NCBI GenBank assembly: GCA_013203415.1 | Contig: JABMQE010000106.1 | Span: forward strand, 1 to 31,755 | Direction: 5' to 3' | Length of the DNA: 31,755 bases | From: Candidatus Falkowiibacteriota bacterium | Lineage (GTDB): Bacteria > Patescibacteriota > Patescibacteriia > UBA2591 > JABMQE01 | Notes under the pieces: generated by a model | The model's input: the letters and a program-made list of their open reading frames with translations, nothing else | The model's database searches: none | Told to the model about the DNA's origin: nothing | Translations under genes and position numbers: made by a program | Part shown: piece by piece, positions 14,648 through 22,240 of the stretch | How the letters are laid out: each line of letters starts with the position of its first letter | How positions within the stretch are numbered: position 1 is the stretch's first letter

Positions 14648-14696
14648 TTGACAATTAACAATTAACAATTAACAATTGACAATTGATAATTGACAA
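14648..14696. repeat. Heptamer tract, seven units
   Basis: TTGACAA, TTAACAA, TTAACAA, TTAACAA, TTGACAA, TTGATAA, TTGACAA in uninterrupted 7-nt phase. It separates the divergent promoters of the HTH gene and the sigma factor gene. Some units contain TTGACA, so they could act as spare -35 elements. Confidence 0.9.
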
Positions 14697-14700
14697 TTAG

Positions 14701-14729
14701 TTGATAGAATAACGCAGGTGAGGTATAAT
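14701..14729 (+). promoter_or_regulatory. Housekeeping-type promoter of the sigma factor gene
   Basis: -35 TTGATA (14701-14706), 17-nt spacer, -10 TATAAT (14724-14729). The transcript would start near 14736 with a leader of about 56 nt. Confidence 0.7.
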
Positions 14730-14758
14730 ATTAAGAGTTTAATACTTTTGTAATATTT

Positions 14759-14784
14759 TGTAACATTTTTTGATTTTTCACGTC
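14759..14784 (+). promoter_or_regulatory. ECF-type promoter candidate, autoregulatory
   Basis: TGTAAC (14759-14764), 16 nt, CGTC (14781-14784). This matches the layout of Bacillus ECF sigma promoters (TGAAAC-N16-CGTC/CGTA). The ATG of the sigma factor is 7 nt further on, so this transcript would be leaderless. It is inferred that the sigma factor recognises its own promoter. Confidence 0.5.
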
Positions 14785-14791
14785 TAATATA

Positions 14792-15334
14792 ATGAAATTG
14801 AAATTTTTAGAGAAACGTTTAATACGCAAAATTCAGAATGGGGATGCAGAAGCATTTGCCCAGGTTTATGACGCGTATATTGATAAGATCTATAAGTTTA
14901 TCTATTATAAGGTAAGAACGCAAGAACAGGCCGAGGATTTGACAAGCCAAGTTTTTACAAAACTTCTGGAATATATTCTTTCTGGCAAGGAGATAGAAAA
15001 CCTTCAGGCATTAATTTATCGAGTAGCTAGAAATCAAGTTGTTGATCATTATCGAAGTTCGAAAGTGGAAGTGCCAATCGAATTTGCAGTGCGGGAAACA
15101 GCAGTATCTTTCGAGGCAGAAATAGGCAAAAAAGAAGGATTGATGGAGATTGAAAAAGCACTTAGGAAATTAAAAGGGGAAATTAAAGAAGCAATGCTTC
15201 TTAGATATATAGATGATTATTCGATACGGGAAGTAGCAGAGATTTTAGGAAAAAGCGAGGGTTCGGTAAGAGTGATGATTCACCGGGCGAGGAAAGAGAT
15301 AAAAGGCAAGTTACTAAACAAGGATAAGGGCTAG
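14792..15334 (+). CDS. ECF-like RNA polymerase sigma-70 factor
   Basis: 180 residues with the two-domain ECF layout. Region 2 spans about residues 20-88 (FAQVYDAYIDKIYKFIYYKV, then EQAEDLTSQVFTKLLEYI, then RNQVVDHYR). Region 4 spans about 118-172 (AMLLRYIDDYSIREVAEILG, then SEGSVRVMIHRARKEIK). There is no region 3. Two promoters precede it, one housekeeping-type and one ECF-type. The next gene encodes a DUF5667 membrane protein, a frequent partner of such sigma factors in Patescibacteria, whose cytosolic N-terminus may hold the sigma factor inactive. Target genes may include the envelope genes downstream, but no second ECF-type site was found in the window. Confidence 0.9.
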   Translation: MKLKFLEKRLIRKIQNGDAEAFAQVYDAYIDKIYKFIYYKVRTQEQAEDLTSQVFTKLLEYILSGKEIENLQALIYRVARNQVVDHYRSSKVEVPIEFAVRETAVSFEAEIGKKEGLMEIEKALRKLKGEIKEAMLLRYIDDYSIREVAEILGKSEGSVRVMIHRARKEIKGKLLNKDKG

Positions 15335-15358
15335 TTATTTAAAATTTTTCTTATGAAA

Positions 15359-15512
15359 AAAGAAAAGGGAAGGTGGCTTAACTAATTATTTAAGCATTCT
15401 CTTTAACTATTAATGAAGAGGGTCAGATCTTGGGGATTGCCATAGATGGCTTATACTTAATCCCCGACAAACATTTATCATCAAAGATTTGTCCTGCCAC
15501 CTCCTTTTCTTT
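15359..15512 (+). ncRNA. Candidate four-way-junction leader RNA between sigma factor and DUF5667 genes
   Basis: P1 is a 16- to 17-bp closing stem: AAAGAAAAGG (15359-15368) with CCTTTTCTTT (15503-15512), and AGGTGGC (15371-15377) with GCCACCT (15496-15502). P2 is CTCTT/AAGAG (15399-15403 with 15416-15420). P3 is GGGGATT/AATCCCC (15432-15438 with 15459-15465), capped by GCCA-TAGA-TGGC. P4 is GACAAA/TTTGTC (15466-15471 with 15488-15493). The 214-nt space between the genes holds no reading frame. It ends 36 nt before the GTG of the next gene. I do not recognise the fold as a known riboswitch; a cis-regulatory RNA or processing site is inferred. Confidence 0.5.
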
Positions 15513-15548
15513 GAGCTAATTATTTTCTTAAATATTTAATTATTAATT

Positions 15549-16760
15549 GTGTCAGTTAAAATAGAGGACAATATAAAAGGATTAAAGAGGGTTGAAGCGA
15601 GAATAGAGTTTAAGAAGGATTTAAGGGAAGATTTGATGAGGAGAGTAGAATTACGCAAACCCGAAAAAGCAGGTGGTTTTTGGAGTTTTAATATATTTAA
15701 TTTTAGAATCTTAAAGCACGCCTATGTGCCAGTGGCATTAGGCGTTTTTATGCTTGTTTCAAGCAGTTTTTTGGCAGTAAAAGCGGCAGGAGACAGCTTG
15801 CCCGGTGATTTACTGTATCAAGTTAAAATGGCTTCGGAAAAGGCCCAAGTTGGTTTTGCGTTAAGCCAGACAAGCAAAGTACAAAAAGAAGTTGATTTTG
15901 CCGGAAAAAGGCTGGAGGAGCTAAATAAGCTAACAGGAGCAGTTGATAGCCAAGAAGATAATAGTGATCAAGAGGAGGAGAAAAAAGAACTTGAATCAGA
16001 AGCGATTGCCGGGGCAGTGCATAGTTTTAATAAGGAAATTAGCAAAGTAAAAAATAGATTAGATAATTTAGATAAAAATCAAGATGATAAAGCAGTGGAA
16101 GTGGCCAGAGTATTTGACGGGAAAGCAGGAGAATTTGCCACTGCCTTAAATCAGGTAGCAGAAAAAGAGGATTTGCCAGATGAGATAAAAGATAAAATAA
16201 TAATAGCTATTAATGCTTTAGACGAGGTAGCTAGCCAAGTTTTGGGAGTGATGATAAAAGACCAGGAAGGTATAGAGGGGTTAGAAAGAGAGGAGTTGGT
16301 TAAACGTTTGGAAGAGAAGATTTTGGCAACAGAGACGCGGGTGGCTAGTGTTGACGAAATAGTGGCTGGAAAAGGATTGTTGGATGATGAGCAGGGTATT
16401 TTATTATCGATTACTAAAAAAGTGGAATTAGCCAGAGTTATATTAAACGAAGCCAGAGAGTGTTTGGCAGATGAGAGGGATTTGGAAATGGTTTTAAGGA
16501 AAGTGAATGAAAGTAATGATTTGGCCAGTGAAGTGACAACAGAGCTGGCTAAGGAAGATGATGATGAGGATGTGATTGTGGATGTGGTCGATGGCGACGA
16601 AGAACTAGACGACGATAACGGTGATGACGTGGATGATGAGCAAGCTGAGCTCGATAGTGATGGGGATGTGGTTGATGACGGTGATGGCGAAGAAGGAGAA
16701 GAAGATCGAGCTGAGCTCGATGATGAGCAAGCTGAGCTCGATAGTGATAACGAAGAATAA
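15549..16760 (+). CDS. DUF5667-domain membrane protein, possible anti-sigma partner
   Basis: 403 residues from a GTG start. The cytosolic N-terminus (about 55 residues, with FKKDLREDLMRRVELRK) is followed by a span near residues 57-78 (VPVALGVFMLVSSSFLAV). Directly outside is the DUF5667 signature AAGDSLPGDLLYQVKMASEK, then Glu/Lys-rich helices. The last 65 residues are extremely acidic and repetitive (blocks of DDEQAELDSD, three times), perhaps binding Ca2+ or the surface layer. Gene order sigma then DUF5667 suggests that the N-terminus regulates the sigma factor, as in membrane anti-sigma proteins; no classical ZAS zinc motif is present. The function is inferred from context. Confidence 0.82.
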   Translation: MSVKIEDNIKGLKRVEARIEFKKDLREDLMRRVELRKPEKAGGFWSFNIFNFRILKHAYVPVALGVFMLVSSSFLAVKAAGDSLPGDLLYQVKMASEKAQVGFALSQTSKVQKEVDFAGKRLEELNKLTGAVDSQEDNSDQEEEKKELESEAIAGAVHSFNKEISKVKNRLDNLDKNQDDKAVEVARVFDGKAGEFATALNQVAEKEDLPDEIKDKIIIAINALDEVASQVLGVMIKDQEGIEGLEREELVKRLEEKILATETRVASVDEIVAGKGLLDDEQGILLSITKKVELARVILNEARECLADERDLEMVLRKVNESNDLASEVTTELAKEDDDEDVIVDVVDGDEELDDDNGDDVDDEQAELDSDGDVVDDGDGEEGEEDRAELDDEQAELDSDNEE

Positions 16761-16801
16761 TAAATTATAGCTTTGTAATATACTATTGTTGATAACTTTA
16801 T

Positions 16802-16831
16802 TTGACGCATAATACAGAAATGGGTTATAAT
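16802..16831 (+). promoter_or_regulatory. Distal promoter candidate of the S-layer-type gene
   Basis: -35 TTGACG (16802-16807), 18-nt spacer, -10 TATAAT (16826-16831). A weaker pair, TTGACA (16851-16856) with TATTAA (16874-16879), follows. Confidence 0.5.
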
Positions 16832-16882
16832 CAGAGTGAGAGTTAGGGAATTGACAACTAACTTGTTTTATATTATTAATCA

Positions 16883-16911
16883 TTGACTTGATTTACAAGT
16901 TTTGATAGTAT
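16883..16911 (+). promoter_or_regulatory. Second promoter candidate of the S-layer-type gene
   Basis: -35 TTGACT (16883-16888), 17-nt spacer, -10 TAGTAT (16906-16911). It would give a leader of about 308 nt. Confidence 0.5.
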
Positions 16912-16917
16912 ATCTTA

Positions 16918-17213
16918 TTACTATAAAACTAACTAATTAATTAAAAATATAGGCATTCTCTATAAAAAAGGTCGAGCTTTAGGGTAAAAACTTAGAGCTT
17001 TAGAATGTCGAAACTAATCCGCTAGTTATAGCTATTTAATAACTATAATTTAGCGGGATTCATCGAGCTTTTCTTGATAATTCGGGTTTGGTTCGATTCA
17101 TCTTAATTAGAAAAGTTTAGTTTGCTTTTAGTTAAACTATGGAAACCTTAGATGCCAATTAAGGCAGGGGCAACTATAGCAAGTACTTTAAGCGGTTTAA
17201 CTTTTCGTAAGGA
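16918..17213 (+). promoter_or_regulatory. Long structured leader of the S-layer-type gene
   Basis: No reading frame is convincing in 16761-17225. Stems seen: GGCATTCT (16952-16959) with AGAATGTC (17002-17009), enclosing two copies of GAGCTTTAG (16974-16982 and 16995-17003); ATCCGCTA (17017-17024) with TAGCGG.AT (17051-17059), with GTTATAG/CTATAAT inside; CCTTA/TAAGG (17146-17150 with 17160-17164). Long structured leaders are known to stabilise S-layer mRNAs in other bacteria; that role here is inferred. Confidence 0.4.
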
Positions 17214-17219
17214 TATAAT
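17214..17219 (+). promoter_or_regulatory. Proximal -10 element, possible leaderless start
   Basis: TATAAT ends 6 nt before the ATG at 17226, the same spacing as at several other genes here. No good -35 lies 16-18 nt upstream, so it may be weak or need an activator. Confidence 0.4.
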
Positions 17220-17225
17220 AAAATC

Positions 17226-20200
17226 ATGTTTAAAAAGATTTTATTTGCGAGTGTGGCTTTAACTCTTTCTTTGACAGCTTTGGCAGGCGTAGTGCAGACA
17301 GATGCTGCTACTTTAGCAGAGGGCGGACTTTATAAGACCGCTACTGATTCTGCTATCTACTTGATTCAGGGTTCGGAAAAGAGAGTTTTCCCACACGCAG
17401 CTGTATATAAATCTTGGGGTTACCCAGATGATTATAGTACAGTTGAAACCGTTAGTACTGCTGAATTAGCAGAATTTACTGACGGAACAGCGGTTCCTTT
17501 TCGTGACGGTTCTATGTTTAGAGGAAGCGCTGCAAGCATTCATGACAAAGATCAAACAGCGGTTTTCTTTGTTTCTGACAACAAAGTTAGAGACATAAAA
17601 TCCTCTGAGATTTATCACGCTTTATTCGACGACCCAAATTGGGAATATGTAACTTGGGTACCAGATGATCTTCTTACCAAGTTCGAATACGAACTAGGCA
17701 CCCAGATTGATTCTAGTGCTACTTATCCAAACGGCTCTTTGATCAGCAATGGCGGCAAAACATATTTGGTTGCAGACGGTGAACTTAGAGAGTTTGAGAC
17801 CGGTGCTCTGGCAGCAAACAGATATGATGTTAGCGCTGCTATTACTCCGGTTTATCCAGTAGCTTCTATTGATGATTATGTTGCCGGTGATGCAGTTGGC
17901 GGAGAAGAAACAGTTTTGGTAACTCCTGGCGTGGGACCAGACGCTCCTGATCCTGATCTTCCTGGTACTGGTTTAACTATTGCTTTGGCTAGTGATACGC
18001 CAATAAGCGATGTTGTTATCCAGAATGCAGCTAGGGTACCATTTACTAAGATAAAATTGACTGCTTCCAGCGATGGTGATGTTGAAGTTCAGCTAACAAT
18101 TAAGAGAACTGGTTTGGGACAGGACAGCAACTTGGCTTCCATTGTCTTTATTGATGCTGATACTAATCGCCAAATTGGCAATAGTAAATCCTTGAGTTCT
18201 TCCAACCACAGCTGTTTGTCTAATACAATGACAGTTGAAGCTGGTGAAACAAGGAACATTCTTATTGCTGCGAATATGGGTGATGATATTACCAGCGGCC
18301 AGGAAGTTTATCCTGGAGAATTGTTATCTCTTGATGTGATAGAAGTAATCACAGATGCAACTGTTAATGGTACTTTACCTATTGAAGGTAATGAAATGAC
18401 AGCTAATGACTCTATTATCCTTGGCACAGTAACTGTTAATAGAGGTTCAGATGATCCAAACTTAGGCGGTACAGCTACTACCAAGGAGATTGGAACCAAA
18501 AATCTTGAGCTTATTTCAGCTAAGATTTTAGCTGGCAGTGTTGAGGCCTTTTTCATCGAAGGAATTGAGTTTGAGAATTATAATGGTACGGCCGAAGACA
18601 CTGACTTAGAGAATCTAACGCTTTATGTTGACTCCGAGAGTTATGCAACAGGCCTCCTTGATGGCGGAATTATTTACTTTGATTTGACAGACAACCCAGT
18701 TGAAATCGCAAAAGGCAAGAAGAAAGAATTCATGCTTAAAGGCGATATTGTTGATGGCTCTGATAGAACCCTTGATTTTGATATCTACGACCAGATTGAT
18801 ATAATTGCTAAGGGCGAGGAGTTTAAGAGATACAGATTGCCAACTTACACAATCGACAGCACTGATTCTACAGCTGAACCATACTTTAATGCCGGTAATA
18901 CCTACACAATTGGCGTAGGTACTTTATCAGCATCAGCAAGTAATTTTACACCGGTTCAGAACATTGCCGAAGGGACTGATGGAATTGCGCTTGGTTCTTG
19001 GACTCTTAATGCTAAGGGCGAGCCGATTGAGATTAGCAAACTTAGAATTGACTTTGACTTTACTACTACATCGGGAGGAAGTGATGCTTATGGCTCTTCT
19101 ACCAACCTTACTAATGTTGCAATTTTTGATGAGAATGGTGACAGGAAAACCAGTATAACAGATATGACAGCGACCAGTACTTTTAGCACCGGCGGTAACC
19201 AAGATGGTTATATTTCTTGGACAGATACTTGGACAGTGCCAGTGGGTGAGCATGTTTATACGGTAAGGGGTGATTTGTCTAGTAACTTCCAGAACGCTGA
19301 TACTGTGGTTGCGTCTCTTATGTTTGCTAAGGTCAGTTTGCGTACTGTTAAGGGTGCAACCACTAACAGGACAACAACAGTTACTCCAGGAACTAATATT
19401 GCGGCAAATAAGCAAACAATCAAAGCCGGCGCTTTAGCTATTAGAACATCAACCGGTGTTCCAGCATCAGGCGCAGATATTGTAGAAGGTTCGGCAACAC
19501 AAAGCATATTAGCAGAGATTGAATATGATGCTAGTGATTCTGGCGAAGATGTTAAGATTAGGCAGATTAGGATAATTAATGATGCCGTGGGCGGAGCAAG
19601 TCCGCAATATGTGGATAACCTGCACTTATACTTCAAGAACGTTGATGGAACAACTGGCGCAGAGATTGTACCTGAATCTATTCCGGATTTTGATAACGCG
19701 ACAGTTAACGAGAGCGATACAGTTGACTTTAATTTGAGTGGTAATCCGATTATTGTTCCAAAGACAGATCTTGTGACTATTCAAGTAAAAGGTACTATAA
19801 ACAGCGCCGAGGTAAATGATGGCACTGCAAAACATCTTTTTGCTAGCGCCACATCAACCAGCGCTGCGCTTGCTAAGGGTGTGGATACTGGTGATGACAT
19901 CACAGAGACCTTTGGCACCACAGCGATGAATCAGGGATTGATAGTGCGGGCTAATGGTACCTTTACTGCTCGTTTCTCGTCTAAGACACCATCTACTAAT
20001 TTGATTCTTTCGAACACGGATGATTTGACAGTAGCGGTCTTTAACTTGGAAGCGCAGTACGAAGATATTGACTTAAGCCAATTAACTCTTGAGTTTGTTG
20101 GTGATAATGCTTCATCTTCGGCTGATGATATACAGACAATTTACTTGTATGACAAGGATGGATTAGTAGCGACTAAAGCTGTTGGTTCTGGTACTACAAC

Positions 20201-21104
20201 AACCTTTTATCAGCTTGACCAGGCGACTAATCCGCTGACAGTAAAAGCTGGCAGGATTGAAGAGCTGACAGTTAAGGTTAAGACAGCTCGAGTTGGCCAG
20301 GATGAATCAGGCACAACCGGTAATCAGATTGGATATAAGATTGAGATTGCTTCCAATGTTGCAGGTAGAGGGCATATTAGCGGCACTTCGAGTGCGGCAA
20401 TAGGCAGTGGTTCGGATGCACCAACTGGTAAGACCATGTATGTTAGACAAGCTATCCCAGAGTTTGTAGAGGCAAATTCAAGTGTTCTAGCTTCTTTGGA
20501 TGCTCTTGGCCAAGCTGGAACAGATATTGCTGTTTACCAGTTTACCCTTGGTCCAAAAGCTGACGGCGGTTCTATCGGCCTCTATAAGATGGTCTTTAGT
20601 ATTGTTACTTCTTCAGCTTCGGCAACCAACTTCTATCTATATGATGCAACAGATGGTTTGACAGTAAATGCTTCTAGTGGCAGCATAACGATTGCTGATA
20701 ATAGATCGGGTTATGCGGATAGCAACTATATTATGTTCTACTTTGATGCTAATGGCGACATCAGCGATGGATCCGCCGCCGATGAGGAGTATCAGCTTTC
20801 AGCAACTCATACCTTCCAGGTTAGAACTTCGGCTAAGGAAGATGGTTCTAATTTAGATGCGGTTAAAGATTCTATAGCTATGAAGGCATTGAGTGATGTT
20901 ACCATACAGTATGGACCATCTACTGCTCAGGAAATAGACACAGACAAAGATAACTCATACTTTGTTTGGACTGATAGAGCAGACAAGGATGGCCATTACA
21001 GCTCGTCTGACAGCACTAGTACTGATGAGGATTGGTATAATGGTTATAAAATACCTGGCTTGACTAATCCGTCAACGACTGGTATTACCTTGAGTGATCC
21101 ATAA
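17226..21104 (+). CDS. Giant S-layer-type surface protein
   Basis: 1292 residues. Signal peptide: MFKKILFASVALTLSLTALA with a likely cleavage near ATA or TDA (residues about 25-28). The first 200 residues contain two repeats of a motif common in Patescibacteria surface proteins: YKTATDSAIYLIQGSEKRVF followed by PHAAVYKSWGY, and later LISNGGKTYLVADGELREF. The rest is Thr/Ser/Gly/Asp-rich beta sandwich sequence with repeated IVKG/MLKGDI-like strands. No Cys-rich region, sortase signal or C-terminal membrane anchor was seen, so attachment to the cell is unexplained. Several promoters, a long leader, a strong terminator and a more regular codon choice than its neighbours fit a highly expressed major surface protein. 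Confidence 0.85.
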   Translation: MFKKILFASVALTLSLTALAGVVQTDAATLAEGGLYKTATDSAIYLIQGSEKRVFPHAAVYKSWGYPDDYSTVETVSTAELAEFTDGTAVPFRDGSMFRGSAASIHDKDQTAVFFVSDNKVRDIKSSEIYHALFDDPNWEYVTWVPDDLLTKFEYELGTQIDSSATYPNGSLISNGGKTYLVADGELREFETGALAANRYDVSAAITPVYPVASIDDYVAGDAVGGEETVLVTPGVGPDAPDPDLPGTGLTIALASDTPISDVVIQNAARVPFTKIKLTASSDGDVEVQLTIKRTGLGQDSNLASIVFIDADTNRQIGNSKSLSSSNHSCLSNTMTVEAGETRNILIAANMGDDITSGQEVYPGELLSLDVIEVITDATVNGTLPIEGNEMTANDSIILGTVTVNRGSDDPNLGGTATTKEIGTKNLELISAKILAGSVEAFFIEGIEFENYNGTAEDTDLENLTLYVDSESYATGLLDGGIIYFDLTDNPVEIAKGKKKEFMLKGDIVDGSDRTLDFDIYDQIDIIAKGEEFKRYRLPTYTIDSTDSTAEPYFNAGNTYTIGVGTLSASASNFTPVQNIAEGTDGIALGSWTLNAKGEPIEISKLRIDFDFTTTSGGSDAYGSSTNLTNVAIFDENGDRKTSITDMTATSTFSTGGNQDGYISWTDTWTVPVGEHVYTVRGDLSSNFQNADTVVASLMFAKVSLRTVKGATTNRTTTVTPGTNIAANKQTIKAGALAIRTSTGVPASGADIVEGSATQSILAEIEYDASDSGEDVKIRQIRIINDAVGGASPQYVDNLHLYFKNVDGTTGAEIVPESIPDFDNATVNESDTVDFNLSGNPIIVPKTDLVTIQVKGTINSAEVNDGTAKHLFASATSTSAALAKGVDTGDDITETFGTTAMNQGLIVRANGTFTARFSSKTPSTNLILSNTDDLTVAVFNLEAQYEDIDLSQLTLEFVGDNASSSADDIQTIYLYDKDGLVATKAVGSGTTTTFYQLDQATNPLTVKAGRIEELTVKVKTARVGQDESGTTGNQIGYKIEIASNVAGRGHISGTSSAAIGSGSDAPTGKTMYVRQAIPEFVEANSSVLASLDALGQAGTDIAVYQFTLGPKADGGSIGLYKMVFSIVTSSASATNFYLYDATDGLTVNASSGSITIADNRSGYADSNYIMFYFDANGDISDGSAADEEYQLSATHTFQVRTSAKEDGSNLDAVKDSIAMKALSDVTIQYGPSTAQEIDTDKDNSYFVWTDRADKDGHYSSSDSTSTDEDWYNGYKIPGLTNPSTTGITLSDP

Positions 21105-21137
21105 TGAACTGAATTGAATAGAAATGTAAGATATGTT

Positions 21138-21180
21138 GCAACCCCCTTCCCGCATTTGCGGGAGGGGGGTTGCTTTTTTT
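21138..21180 (+). terminator. Strong terminator of the S-layer-type gene
   Basis: A 16-bp stem (21138-21153 with 21158-21173, GCAACCCCC...GGGGGTTGC) has a 4-nt loop and is followed by seven T. Confidence 0.95.
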
Positions 21181-21198
21181 AGAGATTTTTCTTATAAT
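21170..21198 (+). promoter_or_regulatory. Promoter of the TPR protein gene, predicted leaderless
   Basis: -35 TTGCTT (21170-21175, overlapping the terminator end), 17-nt spacer, -10 TATAAT (21193-21198), then 6 nt to the ATG at 21205. Confidence 0.65.
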
Positions 21199-21204
21199 GG
21201 GATT

Positions 21205-21960
21205 ATGAGTTTAGAGTATAATTCTCAAAATTTAGAAGGCCATAACAAAGGAGGGGTAAGCAAGGGAAAGATATTTTTAGGTGTTTTTTTGGCATTGGTT
21301 TTTATTTTTTTAATTTATTTTTTCTTAAACCAAGGTGTTTTGGTGCCCCAAGATCAAAGAATAGCAGAGATTGAAAAAGAGTTTAAGGTTGATTTTTCTG
21401 GTATTGATGTTGATGAGGCGGATAGGGAAGAGGTTCTTGCGAGATATGAAAGGAGTTTGCAAGAGTATAAAGAGTTGGCGGAAAGTGAGCTTGATACGGA
21501 CCAATTAAAGGGATGGATGGGTTTGGGCGGCCTTAGGAAGATAGCTTATGATTACGAGGGGGCGGAAAAGGCTTTAATTAAAGCCGGAGAGATTTATCCG
21601 GGCAGTGGTTTGGCTTTTTGCAATTTAGCTAATCTTTATAATTTTATGCTAAACAAACCAGAGCTGGCTGTAGAGAAATACAAGATATGCATAAAAAATT
21701 ATTCAATACATACTCAGGCCTATAACGATTTGGCGGATTTGTATATTAAATTGGATAATTATGAAAAAGCCAAGGAGGTAATAGAGCTAGGTTTAAGCAA
21801 TAATCCTGGCGAGCCAAATATGTTAATTTACGCCGCTTATTTTTATAAGGATAATGGACCCAAGGATAAAGCCATAGAGTATTTTTATAAAGCAAAGGAA
21901 GCTTTGCCAGAGAGGGCGGAATATTATCAGAAGGAGATAGACGAACTTAATAATTTATAA
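21205..21960 (+). CDS. Membrane-anchored TPR-repeat protein
   Basis: 251 residues from the ATG at 21205 (MSLEYNSQNL); an earlier in-frame ATG would translate the terminator hairpin and is rejected. One membrane span near residues 23-43 (KIFLGVFLALVFIFLIYFFL) is followed by an outside region. At least three tetratricopeptide units follow: GLRKIAYDYEGAEKALIKAG, then QAYNDLADLYIKLDNYEKAK, then IYAAYFYKDNGPKDKAIEYF. TPR arrays bind peptides or other proteins, so a scaffold role at the envelope is likely; the partner is unknown. It is followed closely by a small membrane protein gene. Confidence 0.85.
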   Translation: MSLEYNSQNLEGHNKGGVSKGKIFLGVFLALVFIFLIYFFLNQGVLVPQDQRIAEIEKEFKVDFSGIDVDEADREEVLARYERSLQEYKELAESELDTDQLKGWMGLGGLRKIAYDYEGAEKALIKAGEIYPGSGLAFCNLANLYNFMLNKPELAVEKYKICIKNYSIHTQAYNDLADLYIKLDNYEKAKEVIELGLSNNPGEPNMLIYAAYFYKDNGPKDKAIEYFYKAKEALPERAEYYQKEIDELNNL

Positions 21961-21994
21961 TTTCAGAATAATTAATAATTAATAAAGAAAGATT

Positions 21995-22168
21995 ATGGAA
22001 GAGACAACAAACAATCAAACACCGACCACAGAAGAACCACCACAAGCAGAGAACGAGCAGACACCAACTCCAGAACCAGCGAGCGAAGGAGGGAAGTCGA
22101 AGAAAGTATGGATAATCGCAGTGGTAGTTATTGTAGTTTTGATAATTTTAGGAATTGTGATTTTTTAG
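21995..22168 (+). CDS. 57-residue proline-rich single-span membrane protein
   Basis: Short frame starting at the ATG at 21995. Residues 1-34 are hydrophilic, rich in Thr, Pro and Glu (TTEEPPQAENEQTPTPEPAS). Basic residues KSKK follow, then one membrane span to the C-terminus (WIIAVVVIVVLIILGIVIF). The clean change from soluble to basic to hydrophobic and the terminator 7 nt after the stop make it a credible gene. It lies 34 nt after the TPR gene, probably in the same mRNA. Topology resembles tail-anchored or pilin-like small proteins; function unknown. Confidence 0.75.
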   Translation: MEETTNNQTPTTEEPPQAENEQTPTPEPASEGGKSKKVWIIAVVVIVVLIILGIVIF

Positions 22169-22174
22169 AGAATT

Positions 22175-22223
22175 CAAAAATCCCTACAAAGTTGTAATAG
22201 ATACGATTTGGTAGGGATTTTTG
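22175..22223. terminator. Bidirectional terminator between convergent genes
   Basis: CAAAAATCCCTAC (22175-22187) pairs exactly with GTAGGGATTTTTG (22211-22223). The loop is 23 nt. It serves the + strand TPR/small-protein unit and the - strand glycosyltransferase. Confidence 0.8.
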
Positions 22224-22240
22224 ATTTTATTTTGGAATTG

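Noticed and set aside
16151..16810. 219-codon serine-rich frame on the - strand
   Set aside because: It is the antisense shadow of the acidic GAT/GAG-rich repeats of the DUF5667 gene; long Ser runs are produced by that codon bias.
17085..17100. tRNA or tmRNA T-arm (GGTTCGATTC)
   Set aside because: The flanking bases do not pair as a T stem and no acceptor stem or CCA end is found, so it is a chance match.
21133..21204. N-terminal extension of the TPR protein
   Set aside because: It lies inside the terminator hairpin of the S-layer gene, and a promoter -10 element sits 6 nt before the ATG at 21205.
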